From positions 377,001-441,000 of the forward strand of contig OU015567.1 of NCBI GenBank assembly GCA_907165135.1: a stretch of DNA of 64,000 nucleotides, read 5' to 3'. The notes under the pieces are model-generated. The model saw nothing but the letters and a program-made list of their open reading frames with translations, ran no database searches and was not told the DNA's origin. Position numbers and translations under genes: made by a program. This DNA comes from Oikopleura dioica (Eukaryota > Chordata > Appendicularia > Copelata > Oikopleuridae). This document shows positions 45,031-56,700 of this stretch, one piece after another (the stretch's first letter is position 1; each line of letters opens with the position of its first letter).

Positions 45031-46880
45031 ATGATAAGAGAACCGTCAGAAATATCAAGTATTGACACCTATACTGAAGTAAAAGACTCAAAATGTCGTC
45101 GTGCGGTAAAAAAATGTAGCCATCATATTATGATAGCAATTTTAGTTGAAAATAGGACTTATAACATTTTTGGTACTCGGAATACTTGCTGCGATAATTG
45201 TTCCTTGCGTCCTTTATCTTCCTACAAGAGGCAAACCATCAACCACGACAGAATTTCCAAATAATCCTGAATTCAATTATTCGAGATGTTTCGAAGAAAA
45301 ATTGAATGAAAACGTATGTTCTCTTTAAATTATTATTTATTCTCTTTTTAAAGTACCATTGTTTGGCTTCCTGTCCTCATGAAAAATATTGCTACGAAAG
45401 ATGCTATGATTATTTTTATGAAGGCGCGACTGTCTGTTCAGCGATGACAGGGGTTTGTTCCAGACACAAGCTGAGCTTTTAAAATTTGATTTAACGTTTT
45501 TAAAGACCAGTACTGTTACAAGTACTACTACATCAACAACAACAACAAAGTGGACATCGATACCAGTTCCTACTCCCCCAGGATCAAATAATTGGGTAAA
45601 AATAAAATCCAATATTTAAAATATCATATTTGATCTGTGACTTTCCAGGAGAACACACATATCCTTGGATTTTACGATCGCAATCATATGTTTCAATATG
45701 CAACTGTCATCGCCGGAGACGGGTCCTCATCGACAAGGGCAAAAATAAGCTACGGTGACGAAGATTATTTTTATTCTTGGGGAAAAGGGGCCATGGTAAA
45801 GGGCCAATTTTATTTTTTTCAAGAAGGATCGGTAAAGAAAACAAACGTATTCATAATGAATATTGTTCCAGATTCTTAGGCTCGATGGTTGCGACGTTTC
45901 AAAAACGAGTTCAAATTTATTGAATTATTTTGACTCTTATGATGGTGACGCACTTACGATCCATGATGGAAGCGACGGTAAAACTTATATATTATTGTTC
46001 TTAAAAGATTTTAAGCACTTATGTGCTTTCATTCTTACGATGCAAATCACAGAAATTGTGAAATTTTTGATGGGTCAAGTTCAACACAAACACATGCTGC
46101 AATTTTTTCACACTGCTATGGTTCGACATGATTAGTTATATCTAAATCTTAGATAATTATCTGCTAATTTATGGCGAGTTGATCCATGAATGAAGCAGAG
46201 GTTCACTCGGAATATATAAAGGACAACCCACAGCTTTTGGTTCGTATAAATTTTCAAGTTATGAGCCAGGTCACCAAATTGAGACTTTTTCAATCATTGA
46301 TGGATGGATTCAGCTACCTGAACATCCATGGTGAGTTTAGAATCTTCGGCAAAACCTTTAAATATTTAGGTATATTTTTGATAATTCTCTGGTTGGGCTT
46401 GATTCCGGTGCAATTATTACAATTGGAGGATCTTACTACACAGGCATTAAGTTGCTCATATTTTCTATCAATATTTTATGAATATTTTTTCGCTCTTATT
46501 CTGTTATCAGAATAAAGGAAAAGATGTAGCTTTTCGAAGGACCTCCGGACTGGACCATATCTCTTATGGATGATATTTGGATGCTTCAAGATGGAGATTG
46601 GTCAAAAATTGGTCAATTAGCGGTAAAATTAATTTTCAACATGTCAATAAAAATTAAGATCCGTCGATCGTCAATAATCTCGATTGGTGAATCAATTTAC
46701 ATTTATGCCGATGATTATTATTACAATGAGAACAATTATGGTAGCGTCATAAGATTGGACATGGATGGAGACGAGATCCTTAATTCTACAACTATTGCGG
46801 GTTACCCTGGAGGACAAGCCATCCTTACTCGGGCTACACCGAAATATTGCCATGACATTGATTATTATAATTACTATTAA
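45031..46880 (+). CDS. Type II membrane protein with kelch-like beta-propeller repeats
   Basis: About ten short exons. An N-terminal cytoplasmic stretch ending KCRR leads into a membrane anchor (LITFLVLGILAAIIVPCVLY), a Cys-rich piece (SCPHEKYCYERCYDYFYEG), a Thr-rich stalk, then repeats such as LRLDGCDVSKT, MCFHSYDANHRNCEIFDGSS, YLLIYGE, SGAIITIGGSYY, DDIWMLQDGDWSKIGQL and VIRLDMDGDEI. These follow kelch logic (display of a GG, then W-x-x-L). Most junctions are GT-AG in phase, but two around 46130-46240 and 46480-46530 are approximate. It shares the anchor-plus-Thr-stalk design with the LU gene at the left end. Ligand unknown. Confidence 0.6.
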
Positions 46881-47238
46881 AATTTTCCATTTGAAAATTA
46901 GAGAAAAATAAATTTTTAGTTCCAAATTCTTTTTTTTTGCACGCAAAATCGAATCAGATCTGTAGACGAAAAATCGCCAAAGCTATTCAAAGTTGTTCGA
47001 ATCACATAAAAGAGTCACCGATTGCGAAAAAGATATCTGTTACTACAGTAGTAATTAGATTAAAACTGAGTATTTATATTCGGTCACATAAACCTGCAAA
47101 TTGGTGGAGGAGTCATTTGGCCCGGGGCAATGATGCGCTGCGTTGGAACCTTTCACGTCAAAAGTCGCGTTTATCAACTTAGCCGCTTTTGCGTTTTTCA
47201 CCGCCGAGAATAAAAAAACTACTACGAGACTACTAAAA
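46881..47238. other. Intergenic
   Basis: 3' flank with AATAAA near 46908 and promoter of the CD164-like gene; no gene seen. Confidence 0.35.
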
Positions 47239-47707
47239 ATGAGATTTTTTCTTCTTTTTGGACTTCTGTTTATCGCTGTTTTTGGACAAGTCGACGTCCA
47301 AAATGTGTAAGAAAAAAATTTCTGAGCTCTTTTTTGTTATTTTTTTCTAATAATTATCGTCATTTTAAAATTCTAGTGAAGACGCTCTCGAAGGAACCGA
47401 CCTTGTCAACAACGACGAAGTCTTAGAAGCTGACCCCTCCGACCTGGACGTCACGGAGCCAGAAACCGAAACTGAAACCGACGACAATTCCGCTTCGGAC
47501 GAAGAAGAAGCCGAACCTGAGCCAGAAAAAGAACCTGAAGCAGAACCAGAGGCCGAGGCGGAACCAGAAGCGGAGAAGGAACCCGTTCCAGAACCAGAAC
47601 ACTTCAGCGGAGGATCATTTGTCGGCGGAATCGTCTTTGCCATCGTCGTCATGGGACTGAGCATTGTCGGATATCGATACTGGCAATCGCAGCGAAACAT
47701 GCTTTAA
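47239..47707 (+). CDS. CD164-like type I membrane protein with acidic Glu/Pro-rich ectodomain
   Basis: Two exons (47239-47306, 47377-47707) encode about 132 residues. A signal peptide (MRFFLLFGLLFIAVFG) is followed by a very acidic ectodomain of EPE/EAE repeats, then FSGGSFVGGIVFAIVVMG and a short basic tail (YRYWQSQRNML). The FxxxSFxGGI entry to the membrane helix plus a short Tyr/Arg tail ending in Leu resembles the CD164/endolyn family, which sorts to endosomes and the surface. The usual Ser/Thr mucin part is replaced by an acidic repeat, so the assignment rests on the membrane region. Confidence 0.55.
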
Positions 47708-48377
47708 AAATTCTTCTCGATCGAGATCGTAATATTTACTTTTTTCTTAATTTTATTTGAAGACCTGTTTTAGCCTCTGTTTTACCTTCTTCTTCTTTGC
47801 CATACTTAATCCTCATTACAAATCAACTTTGCTTTTTCAATAAACTCACAAATGAACTTCATCGTTAAAAATTTCAGCAGGATCCAAAATGAGCGGTATT
47901 TGAGCGATAAGTGAGCGGAGCAAAAAGCAAACTCGAGAAGCCGCTTGCGGCTTTGAGCGCAGAATAAAAAAGCCGCGCAAAACGGCTTCTAGAGTTTCAC
48001 TTGTTGTTCCGCTCGCTCATCGCTCAAAAACCGCTCATAGCTCGCTCATGGTCAGGTCAAAGTTTGTGACTTCGGCGGAACCATAAACAATGGGCCATTA
48101 TGCTGTAAATGACGGTACTTTCTGCAAAAGAAAACTCGTCGACAAAGTTGAAAAAGGCAAAATTAATTAACAAAAACGTCTCTTAGCCGCGAATCGAGAA
48201 TACTTAGTTTTAAGTTGAAGGAGGCTTTCTGGACGCTGATCTATCCTTCCATACTCCTGGCAGGTTGATCAGATATCTCGGCTCATCTGCATCGGGAAAA
48301 GACAGTAATGGAAGTAACCAATTCGAGCGAAACGAAATAGGGAAAGGAAATACTGTCATTTTCATTTGGAACGCAAG
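47708..48377. other. Intergenic
   Basis: Holds the palindromic element at 47888-48042; nothing else recognised. Confidence 0.35.
47888..48042. mobile_element. ATGAGCGG inverted-repeat element, 155 bp
   Basis: ATGAGCGGTATTTGAGCGAT at left is mirrored by ATCGCTCAAAAACCGCTCAT at right, and the inner part folds on AGAAGCCG / CGGCTTCT. Different from the other families in the window. Confidence 0.7.
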
Positions 48378-48747
48378 ATGAAAAAAGCGCTAGTTCTTTT
48401 TCTCGTTTCCGCTGTTTTCTGTAGCTTCGGTGCTAGAAGAGGTGGAGACTGTTATTTTGCAAGAAAAAATAAAAGCAAAAAATTTTAGTGCAGAAAAGAG
48501 AAAGTTTGTTGAATCGAAAATGGGCTTCAATCTTGAGGTATTCTTTTTTTGATGGAAGAAATGCATTAAAGACTTTGTCAATAGTGAATTGCACGATAAC
48601 CTTGGGGAGATTAACCATTTTCATAAGTCACCCGAAGAAAAAATTCAAGTATCTCATTTCTCAAAAAGCGAGACTTTATAAAAATCATAGGTTCGCTCTA
48701 TCATTCAGCCAATTCAACATGAAACCAAAAATACTGTGTATGGAAAT
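48378..48747 (+). CDS. Candidate secreted peptide precursor
   Basis: Exons 48378-48441, 48489-48537 and 48585 onward join in phase. A signal peptide (MKKALVLFLVSAVFCSFG) is followed by several dibasic sites (ARRVQKRESLLNRK) and a helical stretch SELHDNLGEINHFHK. The frame stops at 48681, or a GT donor at about 48647 splices to an exon ending near 48770. The layout fits a prohormone; a faint likeness to the SExxLxxNLG start of parathyroid-hormone peptides was noticed but is too weak to name it. Confidence 0.4.
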
Positions 48748-48910
48748 TCAATGAAGGTAAACTCATATTCTTGAGCGTTCATATATTTACAGTACGCTTT
48801 TCAACCGACTTTCTTCAACGATATTTCCTCGCGGGACCGGCAAGCTGTTCGTCCATTTATCTTTTCTTATGAAAAATAACAAATAAATAAATGAACGAAT
48901 CTTAACATAC

Positions 48911-49162
48911 GCCCGGTAACCTGCGAAGAAAACCTGAGTCGGAGTCCTAAAACGAAAAAATAGTCCTAGAAATAACGAAAAGCCTTGCGGCTTTTTTATG
49001 AATAAAGCCGCGAAGAGGCTTCGCCAAAGTTTTCAAATCAATTGAACTGGTAACTTTGGGAAAGCCGCTTCGCGGCTCTATTTTTGAAAAAGCCGCAGTA
49101 CAACTTTTCATCATAAGTCTTCTCGAACCCTGACTCAGGTTTCCAAGACAGGTTGCCGAGCT
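48911..49162. mobile_element. GGCTCGGCAAC-family element, copy 7
   Basis: Left GCCCGGTAACCTGCGAAGAA with AACCTGAGTCGG, right ACCCTGACTCAGGTTTCC and GACAGGTTGCCGAGC. Interior has AAAGCCGC / GCGGCTT hairpin words. About 252 bp, intergenic. Confidence 0.75.
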
Positions 49163-50070
49163 CCGACCTGAACTTTCTGACTGAACTTTGGAACTGTAAT
49201 GGGGCCATCGGAAGCGTAACAAAATTTCTGTCCGTCTGTTAGTGACCTTGTTTGAATTGGAGTTTGCGCGGTGCCATTACGCAACGGGGCGATTATGAAG
49301 CTCGTGAATGTTATGATTACGTTCTTTAATTACGCTTATGCAACAAAAAAAGCACATAATTTTATTTTGCAAAAATTTATGTTCAGAAAAACAAAATATT
49401 TTTAATACTTAAAGTTTTTTAAGAAATAGAAGGATAAAACTGCTGATCTTTTAAGAGACAATCGATATAAGCAGATTTACTTGCTTTTTGGGTGTATTTT
49501 GCGAGTTGTTGTTTTTCCATTTTTACGATTGAAAAAGAGAACGAAGCTCAAAGCCGCTGTCGGAGAGATTCCAAGACAATTTGTCGGGCAGACAGAACTG
49601 AAAGAGCGCCTACGAATAGACCTTCTCTTCGGAGATAATAAAAAAGGTATGATTTTTAATGGGAAAGTGTAATTTCTCTAGAAACATTGGAGCGTTGAAA
49701 CTAAGAAATCAATATTTTTTATGGCGAGATCAGTTTTGGACTTTTTATCTGATAAGGTAGCGTTTTTCCAGGAATCCGTTTTTTGAGGTAAAAGAGAGAG
49801 AAATCTTTATTTTATAATTTTTTTTGAAAAAAAATACCTTGGCTAAAATTTGAAATATAATTTCGATATCCTCATGCTGATTTTCCCATTTATTATTGCA
49901 AGTTGCACCTAAAGATCAAGTTCTGGTCAGTCTGAAAACAATCGATTTCCCCAGGGGCTTCTCTCTCCCTCTTTCTCCCTGGCTATATTTTAAATTCGCT
50001 CTCAGGCAAATCGGTTCCATTTCTCTCTCGCTCAGAATTAGACTCTGAAAATGTGAGTATTCGAAAAAAA
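49163..50070. other. Intergenic, 0.9 kb
   Basis: An open stretch at 49481-49650 ends at a GTATGA donor and encodes a Lys/Arg-rich segment (GEIPRQFVGQTELKERL), but no start or partner exon was found. Otherwise AT-rich; PISD promoter at the right end. Confidence 0.3.
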
Positions 50071-52935
50071 ATGAGCATTTTAGCTCGAAAGAAGAAGAAA
50101 ATGAGCCCAAATTCTGAAGAGCAGGGTTTGCGATTCAGAGGACCATTCGGCGGAAGTGGGGATGAAAACGCAAATGGCAGTAGCTCCAGCAATAACAGTA
50201 GCGCAGCGAATTCGCCGAAAAAGACGGAATCAAAGAGAAAGAGATTCATAAGCGAAAGCGCTTATCAAAGATATGGGAGTAAGTCGAATAGATGTAAGTG
50301 GAAGAAATGTAAGAATATTACATTTTTTTGACCAAATCATTCACTGAAATTTTTCATAGAAAAAATTAAGGGCGTTACATCACAACTTCAACGCTGGATG
50401 GACTGATGCTGCTCCTCAATTCTATCGCAGTTTCGTTCGTTCTCGTCATTATGGGAATTCTACAGTGGTTCTTGAGCATAAGCGAGGCGAGTTTGGGAAA
50501 AACCGAATCACAGATTCTCCGAATAAGGTGACCCCCTGCCCTATTTCTTTTTTTCAAACTGCGTTTTAGGAGAGGAAGGGAGAAGTTCTACCGCCTCATT
50601 CCTACCCGTTTGATTTCGCGACTCTGGGGAGCAGTTCACGATATTCGACTTTTACACGCAGCAAGACCCTTTTTATTCTCAGGCAAGGGCTGTTCCCATA
50701 AATTATGGGCCATAATTCTTCGAAAAAAACAAGGAGATCGAACAAAAGTTACAGCCCCGAAAAAGCGTACTCAAAAATTTATGGCGTGCGGATTGATGAA
50801 GCAGCTGATCAGAACCTGTACAATTACCAAAATCTACAACAATTCTTTAGGCGAAAATTGCGTAAAGGGGTGCGGCCGATTTCACCCGCGAAAATGGTTT
50901 CGCCATGTGATGGCAAAATCATGATTCAAGGTATTTTGCGATTTACAATTAGTGAAATACTGAATTTGGGTGGAACTGATGTAATAAAAGGGGGGCTCAG
51001 CCAATCAGATGGCATCATTTATTGTTCGCACCAATAAGAAAGCCCGAAAGCCCAAACTAGAATCTGCCTATTGAAAATTCTCCGTTTAGGGCGCGTTTTC
51101 GACGGAATCATTTCGCAAGTAAAAGGAACAACTTTCACTCTCTCCCAATTCCTCGGCCCTTCCAACACCTCCAACGACCCTGCCGCTTACATCCACAAAG
51201 GCGACGATGCCGACAACAGAAGACGATACACAAGAGGCCTGCTCAAGAATCCAGACCAAAACCAAATGTACTACTCGGTCATTTACCTCGCTCCTGGAGA
51301 CTATCATCGCTTCCACTCGCCTGTCAACTGGAAGGTTCAAATTCAAGTTTTTAGCTCTTCTCGAAATCGATTTAGGTAAATTTGCGGCGACACTTTCCAG
51401 GCGAGCTTTATTCCGTCAACCCATCAATTACTTCTTGGTTCGACAATCTTTTCGTCCTCAACGAGCGAGTCTGCCTCATCGGAGAGTGGATGCACGGCTT
51501 TTTCAGGAGATGCTCAGAATATTCTTAAAAAATTGAGAAACCGAAAGCGGCTTTTTGAAGAAAAGCGGCTGAATATAGGAGTTGATGGTGGTTGTATTCT
51601 TGAGCAAATAAAAAAAGTTATACAGCTGTTGGAGCGACAATGGTGGGATCAATAAAAGTGAGTTACAGTAAGAATCATGGATTGTTAGGAAGGAGGAGAC
51701 TGTAGCTTTTCTTGTTCTTCAGCAGTAAAGTCGATGTCGACTGGTAGAGTGATCAGCTTTTCCATTACTTTTTCGAGGCTTTTTGCTTGATTTTTAAAGT
51801 AAGATTTTCTCCTAATTTGAAATTGAAAGCCTTTCATAAATTATTATCGATCTTTTCTTGAGTCAGCAATTCAATAATCTCAACCACGTGGGGATCAGTC
51901 GTAATTGTCGAGGTTTCGGGTACTTGGAGCGATTTCTTTTGAAACTCCCAAAATTCGCGGATTTTTTCTAGCCTCTCCAAGTTTTCGGCAAGTTTCTTTG
52001 CCGGTATTCTTCCATAGACAAATGTCTAGAGAAATATTATTCGTAAAAAGGCTCAGTTTAAATTATTACCTCTTTGCTTCGGAGAACTTCTTCAAAAACG
52101 CGAGTTTCCTCTTCTCTCGGCTTCTCTGGGCATTTTAAATCCAGCGTCGAAAACGCATTTTCTCCCATTTTTCGATAAACACTGAGCACTCTGATAACTG
52201 GACAAAATTGACCCGGGCGCTAGCCAATCAGAATCGCGCCTGATTTTGCCGAGGCGCAAAATGGCGCGCCGCGCGCTTGAATTTCTAGAATTGAATTTGC
52301 TCAGAGAAAAGAACGGCTTTTTCGCTGCAAAATTTCTTTCTTGGACATAACTTGGGCTCGGAAACCTGTGAAAAATACCTGAGTAAGGGCTTGCATTATC
52401 TTTTAAATTAACAAAAAGCTTTTAAAAATAACCATTCCGATCAATTTTTATTTCTGAATAGCCGCTTGCGGCTTTGTTAAGGCCCTGACACAGGTTTTCT
52501 ACGCAAGTTGCGGTGTCCCGATCAAAATTCTTGAGTTCAATTTGCTTATTTTCATTTATTTCAGCTACCATGGGATCCAGAACTGAAAACGAACCAGAAA
52601 TCCTTCGACAGAACAAAACCAGACTACAACGACCGCAATTGCTCGAAAGAATTCAAAAAGGGCGATGAAATCGGAGAATTCAATCTCGGAAGTACGATCG
52701 TTCTAGCGTTCGAAGCGCCCAGAGGACTCAATTTCAAATTTGATGATAATCAAGTCGTCCGTCTTGGGTGAGCTTTTCTTTCAAATTCCATCAAATTATC
52801 TCCTTTTTTAGGCAAACTTTCATCTCCAAAATGCTCCGAGTCCAGTCGATGCCTAATCTCCTCACCGTCACGAGCTCCTCAGTCGACTACGAAATGCCTT
52901 CATCCCTCACTCGTAACAAATCAGATCGTCACTAA
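50071..52935 (+). CDS. PISD: Phosphatidylserine decarboxylase, mitochondrial type (PISD)
   Basis: Nine exons (50071-50278, 50371-50527, 50570-50682, 50766-50930, 51090-51334, 51376-about 51508, 51626-51657, 52565-52767, 52812-52935) give about 459 residues. A basic Ser-rich N-terminus and one hydrophobic segment ([18 protein letters not shown]) fit inner-membrane anchoring. [60 protein letters not shown] and [15 protein letters not shown] are family motifs; LGST near 393-396 is the self-cleavage site producing the pyruvoyl group. It makes phosphatidylethanolamine from phosphatidylserine. Intron 50683-50765 is GC-AG; the end of exon 6 may use a GA donor. Intron 7 (51658-52564) houses an antisense gene and an inverted-repeat element. 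Confidence 0.9.
51685..52168 (-). CDS. Small coiled-coil protein nested antisense in PISD intron 7
   Basis: Three exons (52168-52070, 52025-51853, 51811-51685) join to 132 residues. The protein is charged and helical ([38 protein letters not shown]) with no signal or membrane segment; family not recognised. Its second intron (51812-51852, 41 nt) contains no GT at all and is read as GA-AG. It lies wholly inside one PISD intron on the other strand. Confidence 0.65.
52353..52518. mobile_element. GGCTCGGCAAC-family element, copy 8
   Basis: Left TGGGCTCGGAAACCTGTGAA with ACCTGAGTAAGGG, right CCCTGACACAGGTTTTCTAC and AAGTTGCGGTGTCCC. About 166 bp in PISD intron 7, beside the nested gene. Confidence 0.75.
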
Positions 52936-53149
52936 AATCGCTCCTTTGAATACCTTGCTCTTCTGTACGCTTTTGTTTGTTGATTCGCTCTGATTGTGAT
53001 TCTCCTTTTCTGCCTGTTCTGCTCTTCAAATTTCAAAAATGAAAAAAACTGATTCTGAAAGTTCAAAACTCGAGTTCAACTTTCAAGTTCAACTGTGAAA
53101 CCAAATAAAATCTCAATTTTACAATCATTCATTTTCTTTTCTTGAAGAA

Positions 53150-53613
53150 ATGTCGGCTTTATTCCCCGCGTCAGATTCTCTGCCCATCATTCAATACGTC
53201 ATCGAATCGGATCCAGACATTTTGACCACGAACGAAGTGATCAACGGCAGATCCAGTCCTGAAATTTGGCCAGAAGTCATCCCAGGTGAATTTGCCTGTA
53301 TTAAACCTTGCTCATTTCTTTCACAAGGGTCGAATCAATTCGCAGAAAACGTCGCAACAACCAACCAAGCAGGCAACGAGCTCGACCGTGAGCTAGAAAC
53401 GAACAAAGTGAAGAAACTCGCAGAGCTTCAACAACTTTCCGACCAAGAAATCCTCCACAAGATGAAGAAATTGAAGCAACGAGCGTACAGGTAGCCTTTT
53501 TACTAAACAAAGAAGACTGAAATAATTCTAGCATTGGTTTAACCGAAGCAAAAGAAGTCGAAAGAAGCAAAATGCTGAACATCTTTGGCGATTTCAAGCA
53601 CCAAATCAATTAA
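53150..53613 (+). CDS. Small coiled-coil protein, unknown
   Basis: Three exons (53150-53285, 53328-53490, 53532-53613) give 126 residues. No signal or membrane segment. The C-terminal half is a charged helix (KVKKLAELQQLSDQEILHKM; KQRAYSIGLTEAKEVER) that looks conserved in style, but no family could be named. Short GT-AG introns all in phase make the gene solid. Confidence 0.65.
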
Positions 53614-53646
53614 TTGAGAAAAACTTTCTTACTTTTCTTCTGCCAG

Positions 53647-53723
53647 GGGCTTGGTAACTTGTGTAGAAAACCTGAGTCAGGGTCCTAAACGAGCTGACTC
53701 AGGTTTTACACAGTTTCCGAGCC
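53647..53723. mobile_element. GGCTCGGCAAC-family element, copy 9 (shortest)
   Basis: Only 77 bp: GGGCTTGGTAACTTGTGTAG, AAACCTGAGTCAGGGT, then GCTGACTCAGGTTTTACACA and TTTCCGAGCCC. Almost nothing lies between the two TIRs, so this copy defines the minimal unit. Confidence 0.8.
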
Positions 53724-53795
53724 CGCATTCTGCCTGTAAATAAATTTCCACGTCGAAATATTTGAATCCCTAATTTTTGTTCATCGAAATTAAGA

Positions 53796-56700
53796 ATGGA
53801 AATAATCACTTGTGCTTCACAAATCCCGACAATCGAAAGAACCCGCAGAAGTTTGACTCAAGCCGAGTTTCAGCGTTACTCGCGACAACTGATTCTTCCA
53901 GAGCTCGGCCGACCCGGTCAAGAAAACTTGATCAACTCGTCCGTTCTCGTTGTCGGCTGTGGCGGACTAGGATGTCCAGTGATTCAGTATTTGGCAGCAG
54001 CAGGAGTTGGTACTTTTGGATTAGTCGATAATGACGTTGTTGATACTTCAAACATACAGGTAAGCTTTGTAAAAGGGTACTCTTTTGCTTTTTGTTCCTA
54101 AATAATCGCGGAAAATCGTCAAATTATCCCCTTTTTGAGCTAAATTTGCATGTTTTTCGGCAAGTCAGTTTTACATTCGTTGCGAAAAATGCTCTTATTT
54201 CATCAATTTTAGCCATATTTTGCCTTTCAAGAGCTCCAAAAGTGTATAAAATGAGTATTTAGCGTCAAATTCTACACATGGAATCAGACAACGGGAAGCT
54301 AAAAGTCCTCTCCGCCGCAGAAACGATCAAAAGCCTCAATTCTACCGCTACTGTTTTCCTTTTCAACTTGACAATCGACTCTTCCAACGCCCAGCAAATC
54401 GTCAATCAATTCGATTTAGTAGTTGATTGCACGGACAACGTCGCGACGAGATATTTACTCAACGACGCTTGTTTTCTTTCACAAAAATCGCGAATCCCGC
54501 TGGTTTCGGGCGCCGCGCTCCGCTGGGACGGGCAAGTAACGGTTTACAAAGAAGAGAGTTGTTGCTACAGATGTGTTCATCCGAATCCGCCAGCGCCAGA
54601 ATCAGTCACGAACTGTTCCGATGGAGGGGTCATCGGAGCAGTTTGTGGCGTCGTCGGAGCTATTCAAGGGAATTGGGTCAATAAGGAGATTTATTTTTAT
54701 TGAGGGTAGGAAAACCTGTAAATGTCTTTCAAGCAGTTGATTAAGCCAGACTTCTGTTTATGCAAATACTCATGTCTTCTTCTGAAAAACTGAAAATGGT
54801 TTTAAATTATATTAGTTGATAGAGGAATAATCCGACATTCGTTTGTCAATAATGAACAATTATTGTACTTACTAAGACTTAGTAATACTAAGTATTATAC
54901 AGTATAATATACAGTATATAAACTGTGATATTTATCGAAATATTATTAATTCTATAAATTGTTTGGGATGTTTAATGCGCACGCTGTCCCTATTTCCAGA
55001 GCGCGAATTCAGAAAGGCGCGTCACCCCGGGCGCCGTCCAGCCCCAAGCGTGGACTTCCAACCGCGGGCGTTCGCCACCCAGCGCCAGGAGTCCGCGAAC
55101 GTCCGGCTCGGGGTTTTCTTCAAACATGGCCACCCACCGCGCAGAAGTCCGGCGCCCGAGAGCGCGCTCGGACTTCCACCGCACATCCAATTTTTCGAGA
55201 CCCTGATTATACTTACTTCTACCAATGCGTAATTTTTCTGAAGTCTTTGGAGCAGATGACTTCTGATGTATCTTTCCATCACTTCGCTCTGAAAGCCGTT
55301 TCCCATTCTATCTTTTACGGCTACCAAGTCTTTTCCGTAGGTAAAAATGATCAAAATTGAGAGCGTTATTTTCAGTCTCATGAGAATTGAGTTTTTATTG
55401 TGGAGACAGGACAGTATTTGAACCCTTTTATACCGTTGTTTTTTATATATCGACCATCGATTGAACAATTGCATTTGCACGAATCGAATTGACATGAAAA
55501 TGTCACTTTCTGGTCCTGAATATGTGGCTTCTGCCTCAATCAGGTCGCTCATTTGACTGTTGTTTTGTGCCTACTTGGCCAGAATTTATTCAATTGGAAC
55601 GAATGAACTTTCGAATGTCTTTAGCACAGGAAAATGAGCTTCTCAAAATACATCTCGTCGCCTTAACGAGCTTGACGTCGTTTTCTCTCTGTTTTAAGAA
55701 CTGAAAACAATTCAAAACCGGGCTTTCAATAAATTTGAATACCTTGTGAAAAGTGTAATCCTTTTGCAAAGCTACTAACTTGGCTGTTTTCGCGATTCGA
55801 TGAAGCTCCTCATTCACGATCGGATTCGTAAAGTATTTCTGTGTTCATTCAAGTTTTGATTCTGAAAATTTTTTACCTTGTGATTGCCAAGCTGGTAGAC
55901 ATCCTTGAAATATTCCTTCATTCCTTCACCGATGTTCGTGTGCCCATTCGCGGGAAGGCCGTCGCCATTCGAAACTCGAAAATGGGCGAAAATCAAGAGA
56001 AACACTTTTGTTTTTCGCATTGCGCGTGCAACGATGGTGCAATGCGTTCCGTCTTCACTTTTAATCGCGTGTCAGCTTATTTATTCTACGAATAAACTTG
56101 ATGCATAATCTTCTGAGATCTTTACCCATGAAATATTACTGACATTCGAAAGGACACGAGAGGACAACAATGAACCACAATCGGGTGTAGGGCGTCCAGG
56201 CTCACAATTGTGAAAAAATACAGTTGCAATTAAACTTGTTGATTTCGATTGGCTTCCATTTTATTACAATTTAAACAGGATGAACAAACTGGTACATCTT
56301 TTGTTTACAGAAAGACGATTTGACCAAAAGACAGTTCGCTGCTTTTGCTAGCCGTAATTGCTTCTGTCTTTCTTCCAAAAACTAAAACCATCAGGAAGGC
56401 TTGCTTTTGGACTTGGTCTTACGTTGTGAAGAGTTGGATCTTTTTGTAGAGCAGAAAGTTTGCCAACCTTTGCCATTCGACCAAGAACATTATTTGTAGT
56501 CGGTTTCGTGAATTTTTTCTTGAGAGAAAAATATTACTCATTCAACCTGTTAGTTTCAATATGATAATTTCAAAAAAATTTTGCGGGTCTGGAAATCGGA
56601 AAAAATCTAAAAGTGCAGTTTTCTTCAGCTCGTTGAGACGAGTCGAATGGTGTGTCAAACTCTTGAAAACTCCAAGGATTGACCGGTAAACCGGCTAATT

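Noticed and set aside
48585-48650. Parathyroid-hormone-like peptide
   Set aside because: Only a few residues of SExxLxxNLG agree and a two-residue gap is needed; not enough to name it.
26411-53723. Recurring CCTGAGTCAGG words as a CRISPR-like array or as AP-1 (TGAGTCA) sites
   Set aside because: Copies are kilobases apart and come as mirrored pairs at element ends, which fits transposon TIRs better.
54959-55360. Long open frames on both strands through the GC-rich patch
   Set aside because: Stops are simply rare in GC-rich DNA; all frames look alike and none has gene features.
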